DNA from: JBOHPP01 sp050731755
Lineage (GTDB): Bacteria > Methylomirabilota > Methylomirabilia > Rokubacteriales > CSP1-6
Assembly: GCA_050731755.1 (NCBI GenBank)
Contig: JBOHPP010000227.1
Span: forward strand, 1-10,153
Direction of reading: 5' to 3'
DNA: 10,153 nucleotides
A program made the translations under genes and the position numbers. Under the pieces are notes generated by a model. It did not search any database and was not told where the DNA came from. It worked only from the letters and a program-made list of their open reading frames with translations. Numbering within the stretch: the first letter of the stretch is position 1; each line of letters opens with the position of its first letter. Below, piece after piece: positions 1 to 5,377 of the stretch.

Positions 1-225
1 GGTTTCGACCGCTCCCGTTCCTGCCTCACGGAGCATGCTCGTCGAGAGATCGGGCGGGAAGAGTTTCCCGACGTAGAGCGCGATCTGGCGTAACCCCTCG
101 CCACCGAGCAGGCTCTGGAGATCGACACGGGCGCCCTGCCACGACCAGATGACCAGCGCGGCGAAGCCGGCGCCAGCCCGGAGCGCCCATGCCCGGCTCG
201 GTCGTACGGTCTCGACGTGCGCCAT
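1..225 (-). CDS. PhnE-like ABC permease, second copy (N-terminal part, cut by window edge)
   Basis: The first 75 codons of a second inner-membrane permease are visible; the rest lies beyond the left edge. It starts at ATG 225, which overlaps the stop of the upstream permease (TGATG), so the two are translationally coupled. The N-terminus reads MAHVETVRPSRAWALRAG, followed by a first hydrophobic segment (about residues 19-29, FAALVIWSWQG). The region after it (GKLFPPDLST) resembles the periplasmic stretch after TM1 in PhnE-type permeases and parallels GGALPPRVDR in the upstream copy. Tandem, non-identical permeases are common in PhnCDE-type importers, where they probably form a heterodimer. 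Family assignment is good; the substrate is inferred from the neighbours to be a selenium oxyanion. Confidence 0.8.
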   Translation of the reverse strand, partial: MAHVETVRPSRAWALRAGAGFAALVIWSWQGARVDLQSLLGGEGLRQIALYVGKLFPPDLSTSMLREAGTGAVET

Positions 226-1076
226 CAGACCAGCCGGGCCCGAATTCGACCGCTGATGAAGTCCACGCCGGCGACGAGCGCGAAGAGGATGGCGAGGAGG
301 GTCAGCACCTCGTCGAACTGGAACATCCGCATCGAGAGCTCGATCTGCTGGCCCAGCCCGCCGGCGCCCACGAAACCCATGATGGCCGAGGCGCGGATGG
401 CACACTCCCAGCGGTAGAGCGTGTAGGAGACGACGTGGGGCAACGCCTCCGGCACGAGCCCGTAGAGCACGACACCGGACTTGCCGGCGCCGGCGGCGTG
501 CAGCGCCTCCAGCGGGCGGGGATTCACCCCCTCCAGGATCTCGGAGTACACCTTGCCCAGCATCCCCCCGTAGGCGACGCCGAGGGCCAACACGCCAGGG
601 AACGGGCCGAGGCCAACGGCGCGGACGAACATAAAGGCCCAGACGTACTCTGGAATCGAGCGGAAGACGGACAGCAGCGCCCGCGCCAGCCCATAGGGCA
701 GCAGCCCGCCCAGCACCCGGCCCGCGCGTGTCGCCCGCTCGTGCAGGATGCCCCGCCACGTCAGCGACGAGGTGGCCAGGAGCCCGAGCGGTGCGCCGAT
801 CAGCACGGCGAGGACCGTGCCCATCACTGAGATCTGGACCGTTTCGGCGATGGGCCGGACGAGAAACGCAAGGAACTCGCGATCGACCCGCGGCGGCAGC
901 GCGCCACCCACGAAGCGCGCGACGTTGCTCAGGGCCTGGGGATCGAGGAGCAGGCGGGGATCGACCTGGGCCGTCCGGAGCGACAGGACGAACGTGACCG
1001 CGACCGCCGCGATCAGCAGATAGCGGAAGGCTCGTCTACCGGTCGAATCCGGGAAGCGCCCGACAGGCCCGGCCAA
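225..1076 (-). CDS. PhnE-like ABC transporter permease (putative selenium oxyanion importer)
   Basis: This is the inner-membrane channel subunit of a phosphonate-type importer, 283 aa. TM1 is about residues 19-33. Further hydrophobic segments lie near 80-103, 143-153, 160-173 and 257-270. The cytoplasmic EAA loop that docks on the ATPase is clear at 190-213 (EALHAAGAGK ... VPEALP). It is followed by the conserved PhnE block IRASAIMGFVGAGGLGQQ (227-244). The start is TTG at 1076. An in-frame TGA lies 9 bases upstream and no ATG or GTG falls before TM1, so the gene overlaps the ATPase gene by 41 bp. No good ribosome binding site is visible, so expression probably depends on coupling. Fold and role are secure; the substrate is inferred from the binding protein and the selD context. 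Confidence 0.88.
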   Translation of the reverse strand: MAGPVGRFPDSTGRRAFRYLLIAAVAVTFVLSLRTAQVDPRLLLDPQALSNVARFVGGALPPRVDREFLAFLVRPIAETVQISVMGTVLAVLIGAPLGLLATSSLTWRGILHERATRAGRVLGGLLPYGLARALLSVFRSIPEYVWAFMFVRAVGLGPFPGVLALGVAYGGMLGKVYSEILEGVNPRPLEALHAAGAGKSGVVLYGLVPEALPHVVSYTLYRWECAIRASAIMGFVGAGGLGQQIELSMRMFQFDEVLTLLAILFALVAGVDFISGRIRARLV

Positions 1077-1860
1077 AGGGGCTCATCCCCGCGCGCAGCG
1101 CGGCCACCTCGCGTTCCTCGTCGGCGTGACCGGCGTAGAGCTCTTCCAGCAGCTCGGCCGTCACCTTGTCCGGCGCGAGGTCGAACTGCACGCGGCCGTC
1201 GCGGATCCCCACGATCCGGGGAAAGTACGTCAACGCCAGGTCCACGCTGTGGAGGTTCATGAGCAGGGTCTTGCGCGACTCGCTGGAGATGTCGCGCAAG
1301 AGGGTGACGAGGCTCACGGCCAGCGGAGGGTCGACCGAGGACACCGGCTCGTCGGCCAGGATGATATCGGGGGCCTGGATGAGCACGCGGGCGATGGCCA
1401 CGCGCTGTTGCTGTCCGCCCGACAGCTCGTCGGTGCGGGCGTGGAGCTTCTCGGGCATCCCCACTTGGGCCAGAGCGCGCGCGGCCTGCCCCGCCTCGCG
1501 GGGTCGCACCAGCGAGCCCAGCGCGGTCAGGGTCGACCAGCGGCCGAGATTCCCGGCCAACACGTTGTGGACCACGCGCAGCCGCCCGACGAGGTTGTGC
1601 TGCTGATAAATGGTGCCGATCCGCATGCGAGCGCGGCGCAGCGCGGGCCCGGAGAGCGTCACCACGTCGATTCCATCGAGCCGCAGGGTGCCGCCCGTCG
1701 GCCGCAGCGTCAGGTTGAGGATGCGGAACAGGGTCGTCTTCCCCGCCCCGCTGGGGCCGATGAAGGCCACGTGCTCGCCGCGCCCGACGGTGAGGGACAC
1801 GCCGTCCAGGGCGACTGAGCCGTCGTCGAAAACCTTGCGGACGTCGGCGAGCTCGTACAT
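1036..1860 (-). CDS. PhnC-like ABC transporter ATP-binding protein
   Basis: This is the cytoplasmic ATPase that powers the importer, 274 aa. All ABC motifs are intact: Walker A GPSGAGKTT at 35-43, Q-loop within YQQHNLVG (85-92), signature LSGGQQQR at 146-153, Walker B IILADEP at 166-172 with catalytic Glu171, D-loop SSVD at 174-177, and the H-loop histidine His204 (NLHSVD). The layout and length match PhnC-family ATPases. ATG 1860 follows the binding-protein stop by 3 bp, and the 3' end overlaps the permease gene by 41 bp. The last ~30 residues therefore come from a dual-coding stretch and may be a poorly conserved tail. A homology search would probably name it a phosphonate importer ATPase, but no phosphonate-degrading gene is present here. 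Confidence 0.93.
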   Translation of the reverse strand: MYELADVRKVFDDGSVALDGVSLTVGRGEHVAFIGPSGAGKTTLFRILNLTLRPTGGTLRLDGIDVVTLSGPALRRARMRIGTIYQQHNLVGRLRVVHNVLAGNLGRWSTLTALGSLVRPREAGQAARALAQVGMPEKLHARTDELSGGQQQRVAIARVLIQAPDIILADEPVSSVDPPLAVSLVTLLRDISSESRKTLLMNLHSVDLALTYFPRIVGIRDGRVQFDLAPDKVTAELLEELYAGHADEEREVAALRAGMSPFGRACRALPGFDR

Positions 1861-1863
1861 CCC

Positions 1864-2727
1864 CTATTTGAGGAGGCCGGCCGCGATCGCCGCCTCCTCG
1901 ATGCCCTTCCAGTCGGCGTCGTTAGCCTTGATGTACTTCTTGGTGCGGTGCAGGTCGAGCAGCCGCCGGTGCTCCGGGGTGTTGTGATCGAGCTTGAGAA
2001 ATGCGGCCGTGATCTTTTCCTGGAGCCCCTTGTCGAGATCACCCCGGGCCGTCCACACATAGTCGACGTAGGGCGGCGTCGTGTAGAAGACGTTCACCTT
2101 GTTGAGGTCGACTTTCTTCTGCTGCACCAGCTTGTCCCACACGAGAAAGTTGAGCGCGCCCCCGTCCACCTTACCCGACTCCACCCATAGCGCGGTGGCG
2201 TCGTGGGCGCCCGAGTACGCTACCTGCTTCATGTCCTTCTCGGGATTGATGCCGGCCTTGAGCAGGAACGAACGGGGCATGAGGTGACCGGAGGTGGAGG
2301 ACACGGAGCCGAAGGCGAAGGTCTTGCCCTTGAGGTCCTGCAGTCCCTTGATCGCCGACCCGGGATGGGCCACGAACACCGACTTGAACTCGGCGTCTTC
2401 CTGGCGCAGGGCCAAACGCTTGGCCGTGCCGTTGGTGCGCCGCACGGCCTGCACCGAGGTGAAGCCGCCGTACCAGACGAGATCGAGCTTCTTGGCGGCC
2501 AGCCCTTCCACCGTCGCCGCGTAGTCCACGACCGGAGTGAACTGGACTTTCATCCCCAACTCCTGACCCAGGTACTCGGCGAAGGGCGTGTAGATCCTCA
2601 GGAGCTCGTTGGGGTTCTCATCCGGGATCGCCGACACCCTGAGGACGTCGGGCACGTCGCCGGGGGCGAGAGTGGGCAGTGTCACGAGGAGTCCGAGCGT
2701 GAGCACGAGCAGCGCGCGTCGCATCAT
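1864..2727 (-). CDS. PhnD-family periplasmic binding protein, putative selenate/selenite transporter type
   Basis: This is the solute receptor of the ABC importer, 287 aa from ATG 2727. I chose this start because it is preceded by CGAGG eight bases away and gives a normal Sec signal peptide: MMRRALLVLT, a hydrophobic core to about residue 20, then APG. A longer reading from 2796 adds 23 polar residues in front of the signal and has no visible ribosome binding site. The mature protein begins with the motif VLRVSAIPDENP (28-39), and LDLVWYGGFTSVQA lies at 81-94. From memory, these motifs mark the branch named putative selenate ABC transporter substrate-binding protein, which often sits beside selD. 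Classical PhnD and phosphite-binding PtxB are the alternatives. The ligand is inferred; the family and export are well supported. Confidence 0.87.
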   Translation of the reverse strand: MMRRALLVLTLGLLVTLPTLAPGDVPDVLRVSAIPDENPNELLRIYTPFAEYLGQELGMKVQFTPVVDYAATVEGLAAKKLDLVWYGGFTSVQAVRRTNGTAKRLALRQEDAEFKSVFVAHPGSAIKGLQDLKGKTFAFGSVSSTSGHLMPRSFLLKAGINPEKDMKQVAYSGAHDATALWVESGKVDGGALNFLVWDKLVQQKKVDLNKVNVFYTTPPYVDYVWTARGDLDKGLQEKITAAFLKLDHNTPEHRRLLDLHRTKKYIKANDADWKGIEEAAIAAGLLK

Positions 2728-2825
2728 TTTCACGACCTCGACGTGGGAATTGGAGACGACCGTTGAGATGCGGCCAAGCGTATCGGGATTCGCCATGAAG
2801 ACAAATCGGTAAGCCCGATGATGGA

Positions 2826-2848
2826 GGTCGCCCCCAATAGGTGCGACC
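2826..2848 (-). promoter_or_regulatory. GC-rich hairpin between selD and the binding-protein gene
   Basis: In the transcript, GGTCGC pairs perfectly with GCGACC, and two inner C-G pairs extend the stem past one mismatch around a TATT-containing loop. It lies in the ~150-bp gap between the selD stop (2876) and the transporter signal-peptide start (2727), the widest gap in the selenium module. It has no T-tract on the minus strand, so a simple intrinsic terminator is unlikely. It could be an attenuator, an mRNA stabiliser or a processing site that sets transporter level relative to selD. A weak promoter-like pair (TTGTCT, 16 bp, TACGCT) occurs downstream near 2801-2774, but I do not rely on it. 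Confidence 0.35.
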
Positions 2849-2875
2849 CGATGGAGACGCCGAAGTCGGGGAGGG

Positions 2876-3934
2876 CTACCGCGTGATGCGGATGGCGGGC
2901 TCGGCCAGCACGGTCCCGATCTCGGCGCAGGTCTCGCCTCGCCGGGCGAACTCCTCGAGAACCCGGCCGGCCCGATCGGGGGTGATGGAAAACAAGAGGC
3001 CGCCGGAGGTCTCCGACTCGAACATGAGCGATGCGAGCGCGGGCGGCACGCCGGGATCGATGGTGAGCCGGGCGCCGAGGACCGCCTCGACGTGGCGGCG
3101 GTTGCGCTTCATCCCCCCGCTGAAGTGCCCCTTCTCGGCCAGCGCGAGCGCCCCCGGGAGCAGCGGCAGGCGGGCCGCCGAGACCTCGAGGCCGGCGCCC
3201 GACGCCGCCACCATCTCGGCCCCGTGGCCGAGGAGTCCGAAGCCCGTGACGTCGGTGGCGCCCGCGGCGCCGCAGGCCGCCGCCACTTCGGCCGCCACCC
3301 GGTTGAGGCGCAGCATGCTCCGGATAGCCCCCTCCAGCACCTCGGGGGTGGCGACGCCATCCTTGGCCGCCGTGGTGATCACACCGGTGCCCAGGGGTTT
3401 GCTGAGGAACAGGCGGTCTCCCCGGCGCAGCCCTCCCTTTATGAGAATTCGGTCCGGGTGCACGCGCCCGGTCACGCAGAGGCCGTACTTCGGCTCGTTG
3501 TCGATGACGGTGTGGCCGCCGGCCACGACGCCGCCGGCCTCGGCGACTTTGTCAGCCCCTCCCCGAAAGACCTCCGCGATGACCGACTTCGGCAAGTCGC
3601 GCGGAAAGCCGGCCACCGCGAGCGCGAACATCACCTCGCCGCCCATGGCGTACACGTCGGACATCGCATTGGCCGCGGCGACCGCGCCCCAGGTATAGGG
3701 GTCGTCCACCACGGGCGGGAAGAAATCCACCGTCTCCACGATGGCGAGGTCGGGCGCGACCCGGTAGACGGCGGCGTCGTCGGCGCTGCCGAGCCCCACG
3801 AGCAGGTGCTCGTGGGCCTGCGGGTTGTTCGGCTTGAGCACGGCCAGCACCTCCTGGAGATCTCCAGGAGCCATCTTGGAGGCTCAGCCGGCGCAGGACG
3901 CGTAGGCGGTGAGGCGGATGTCCTTGCCCGTCAT
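2876..3934 (-). CDS. selD: Selenide, water dikinase (selenophosphate synthetase), Sec-containing
   Basis: SelD uses ATP to convert selenide to selenophosphate, the selenium donor for Sec-tRNA and selenouridine. ATG 3934 gives 352 codons, close to the 347 aa of E. coli SelD. The N-terminus reads MTGKDIRLTAYASCAG-U-ASKMAPGD. The in-frame TGA at 3886-3884 is codon 17, aligning with catalytic Cys17 of E. coli (IRLTQYSHGAGCGCK). Lys20 is kept, and Cys14 makes a CxxU motif. Downstream are GSADDAAVY with Asp52/53, AANAMSDVYAMGG (Asp93), VVAGGHTV and GATDVTGFGLLGH, all typical of AIRS-fold SelD. Calling the gene from the next ATG (3874) would remove Sec17 and Lys20 and kill the enzyme. It lies 8 bp after lysR and is followed by the transporter genes. 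The rest is intact, so a pseudogene is very unlikely. Confidence 0.95.
3851..3886 (-). promoter_or_regulatory. Sec UGA codon with candidate bacterial SECIS hairpin in selD
   Basis: The UGA at 3886-3884 is followed by 13 nt and then a perfect 20-nt palindrome at 3870-3851 (CTCCTGGAGA plus its exact complement). It folds as an 8-bp stem, CUCCUGGA/UCCAGGAG, with a GAUC loop. The loop begins 21 nt after the UGA and its first base is G. This fits the published bacterial SECIS pattern as I recall it: a short stem, the apical loop about 16-37 nt past the UGA, and G in its first two positions. The element lies inside the coding sequence for residues 22-28. SelB carrying Sec-tRNA would bind here. The structure is seen directly; its function is inferred from position. 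Confidence 0.82.
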
Positions 3935-3942
3935 GGTGGTTC

Positions 3943-4848
3943 TTACGATGGCCGCTCTGCAGCCTGGGATTCCACGTATTCCAGGAAGGCCTGGGCCAGA
4001 GGCGAGCGGGTCCTTTCGCGGTGCGTCACCAGGTGGAAGGAGCGTGACACGTTGAGGTCCTGCACCTTCACGCACCAGAGCAGTCGCGCCCGGCATTCGT
4101 CCTCCACCGCCCGCTTCGAGATGAGGGCGATGCCCACCCCGGCCCGCACCGCCTGCTTGACGGCCTGCGTCGAACCCATCTCACCGGCCACGCGGAAAGC
4201 GCCGACGTCCGTGCCCGCCGCGGCCAGAGCGCGCTCGAGCGCGTCCCGCGAGCCCGACCCACGCTCGCGCAGGATCAGGGGCTCGGTCGCGACGTCCGCC
4301 AGCCTCACGCTCTCGCGCCCGCTCCATGGATGATCTGCTGAGACGATGATGACCATCTCATCGGCCATGAGCTCGCGGGCCACCAGGGTGCGGCCCGATG
4401 GGCGGGCGCCCACGACGCCGATCTCCACCCGGCCCTCCTCGACCCACTCGCTGACGTCGCGGCTCGAGCCCACCCGGAGGCTGATGGAGATCTCCGGGTA
4501 CTTGGCCTTGAACTGCCCGATCAGGGCCGGGAGCACGTATTCGCCGGGGATGGAGCTGCCGCCCACGACGAGGTGACCGCTCATGCGTCCCTGGAACCGG
4601 TCGATGGCCTGACGGGCTTCGCGCATGAGCACCAGGATGCGACGTGCGTACCCCAGCAGCACCTCCCCGGCCGGCGTGGGAGTGGCGCCCCGCCCGAGGC
4701 GGTCGAGGAGTTGCACACCAAGGTCTTCCTCGAGGGCCCGGACGTGCTCGGAAACGGTGGGCTGGGTGAGGTAGAGGGCCTCGGCGGCGCGCGAGAAGCT
4801 TCCCAGCTCGGCGACCTTGACGAAGACCTCGAGCCGGCGGAGGTCCAT
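3943..4848 (-). CDS. LysR-family regulator, selenium-metabolism-associated type
   Basis: This is a cytoplasmic DNA-binding regulator of 301 aa. The N-terminal winged helix-turn-helix (about residues 1-60) contains LEVFVKVAELGSFSRAAEAL and LTQPTVSEHVRALEEDLG. The effector-binding domain starts near residue 90 with GGSSIPGEYVLPALIGQFK, followed by GSSRDVSEWVEEGRVEIGVVGA. From memory, these blocks match the group annotated as selenium metabolism-associated LysR regulators. ATG 4848 follows the zinc-ribbon gene by 26 bp, and the stop precedes selD by 8 bp. Unlike the usual divergent LysR layout, it is co-directional with its likely targets, selD and the importer. The inducer may be a selenium compound or metabolite, but the sequence does not show it. 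Confidence 0.9.
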   Translation of the reverse strand: MDLRRLEVFVKVAELGSFSRAAEALYLTQPTVSEHVRALEEDLGVQLLDRLGRGATPTPAGEVLLGYARRILVLMREARQAIDRFQGRMSGHLVVGGSSIPGEYVLPALIGQFKAKYPEISISLRVGSSRDVSEWVEEGRVEIGVVGARPSGRTLVARELMADEMVIIVSADHPWSGRESVRLADVATEPLILRERGSGSRDALERALAAAGTDVGAFRVAGEMGSTQAVKQAVRAGVGIALISKRAVEDECRARLLWCVKVQDLNVSRSFHLVTHRERTRSPLAQAFLEYVESQAAERPS

Positions 4849-4853
4849 GGGTG

Positions 4854-4869
4854 CGGCCCGTCAGGGCCG
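4854..4869 (-). promoter_or_regulatory. Small hairpin just upstream of the lysR start codon
   Basis: CGGCCC and GGGCCG form a 6-bp perfect stem with a TGAC loop in the 26-bp gap between the zinc-ribbon stop and the lysR ATG (4848). It occupies the region where a ribosome binding site should be, and no clear Shine-Dalgarno is seen. It could lower LysR translation or weakly terminate transcription. There is no following T-run, so terminator activity is doubtful. Confidence 0.3.
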
Positions 4870-4874
4870 GGTGA

Positions 4875-5084
4875 TCAGTGGCAGGAGCAACCGCCCCCGC
4901 AGCAGCCTCCGCCCGGGGGCATCGTGGCGACCGTGCCGCCCTCGCTCTTGAAGGCGAACAGCGACAGCTTGCGCTTGACGTCATGGCCGGCACAGGCCGG
5001 GCAGGTCACGGTCACGCCGGCGCTCGGCACGTACCGCTCGAAGTCGCGGCCGCAGCCGGCGCAGCGGTACTCGTACATCGGCAT
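4875..5084 (-). CDS. FmdB-family zinc-ribbon protein
   Basis: This 69-aa protein starts MPMYEYRC at ATG 5084, the typical opening of the FmdB regulatory zinc-ribbon family. The metal site is CxxC at Cys8/Cys11 and CxxC at Cys28/Cys31. The C-terminus is a short glycine-cysteine tail, GGGCCGGGCSCH, with four more cysteines and a final histidine, a feature of many FmdB proteins. The name comes from a putative regulator of formamidase; no general function is proven. It starts 5 bp after pup, with GGAGG within the pup 3' end about 12 bases ahead of the ATG. The gene sits between pup and lysR, so it is probably co-transcribed with both. A role in metal or selenium handling is possible but unproven. 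Confidence 0.88.
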   Translation of the reverse strand: MPMYEYRCAGCGRDFERYVPSAGVTVTCPACAGHDVKRKLSLFAFKSEGGTVATMPPGGGCCGGGCSCH

Positions 5085-5089
5085 TGCGA

Positions 5090-5293
5090 CTACTGGCCTC
5101 CGCGCTGGACGTAGCTCTTGACGAACTCCTCGGCATTCTCTTCGAGAATCTCGTCGATCTCGTCGAGGAGCTTGTCGATGTCTTCCTTGATCTTCTTGCC
5201 CTTCTTGGTCAGCTCGGGGCTGCCGGTCGCGGCACCGTCGCCGCCCTCGGAGGGCTTGGTGGGCTTCGTTTCCTTCTTCTTTTGCTCTGCCAT
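5090..5293 (-). CDS. pup: Prokaryotic ubiquitin-like protein Pup
   Basis: Pup is a small, largely disordered tag that the ligase PafA attaches to lysines, marking proteins for the Mpa/ARC-proteasome. This 67-aa protein has a charged, Lys-rich N-terminus (MAEQKKKETK) and a low-complexity Gly/Ser stretch. A predicted helix from about residue 35 follows, including LLDEIDEILEENAEEFV, and the protein ends YVQRGGQ. That C-terminal half closely matches mycobacterial Pup (LLDEIDDVLEENAEDFVRAYVQKGGQ). The terminal Gln would need deamidation to Glu by Dop before ligation. ATG 5293 has a strong ribosome site, GGAGAGG, at 5303-5297. No dop, pafA, mpa or prcBA is in the window. Pup is best known in Actinobacteria, so its presence here suggests a rarer pupylating lineage. 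Confidence 0.95.
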   Translation of the reverse strand: MAEQKKKETKPTKPSEGGDGAATGSPELTKKGKKIKEDIDKLLDEIDEILEENAEEFVKSYVQRGGQ

Positions 5294-5343
5294 AGGCCTC
5301 TCCGTCGGTCAGTGGGCCTGCCGATGCCACCGTCCTTGCCTGC

Positions 5344-5370
5344 ATTCTAACAGAAGGGCCGGGGGGTCAA
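5344..5370 (-). promoter_or_regulatory. Candidate promoter for pup and the genes downstream
   Basis: On the minus strand, TTGACC (5370-5365) is followed 15 bp later by TAGAAT (5349-5344), which is preceded by TGT to give an extended -10 form, TGTTAGAAT. The 15-bp spacer is short for sigma-70, but an extended -10 partly compensates. It lies in the 84-bp gap after the dCTP deaminase and would give a leader of about 45 nt ahead of the pup ATG. The -35 overlaps a small GGGG-TTGA-CCCC hairpin just past the deaminase stop. Confidence 0.45.
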
Positions 5371-5377
5371 CCCCTTT

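Noticed and set aside
1..2727. Naming the importer phnCDE for phosphonate
   Set aside because: No phosphonate lyase or hydrolase gene is present, and the binding-protein motifs and selD neighbour favour a selenium substrate. Gene symbols were left blank.
1864..2796. Binding protein starting at 2796
   Set aside because: It puts 23 polar residues before a standard signal peptide and lacks a ribosome site; ATG 2727 has CGAGG at a good distance.
2876..3874. selD starting at ATG 3874, or selD as a pseudogene with a premature stop
   Set aside because: The short form lacks the catalytic residue and Lys20. All later motifs are intact, and the stop sits exactly at the known Sec/Cys site with a hairpin behind it.
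3884..4096. A separate 70-aa minus-strand protein ending IRLTAYASCAG
   Set aside because: Its last 16 residues are the real N-terminus of SelD up to the Sec codon; the rest is an out-of-frame reading of the lysR 3' end.
3092..4333. Long plus-strand frame of 413 codons over selD and lysR
   Set aside because: It is an antisense shadow typical of GC-rich coding DNA: low complexity in His, Arg, Gly and Ala, with no recognisable motif, over two well-supported genes.
4861..4877. The zinc-ribbon stop (UGA after CSCH) as another Sec codon
   Set aside because: The Cys-rich tail made this tempting, but the following hairpin loop is only about 11 nt past the UGA, and readthrough would run out of frame into lysR with no conserved sequence.
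4875..5345. 156-codon reading that extends the zinc ribbon upstream through pup
   Set aside because: The first 86 residues are an out-of-frame reading of pup; FmdB proteins begin MPxYEYRC, found at 5084.
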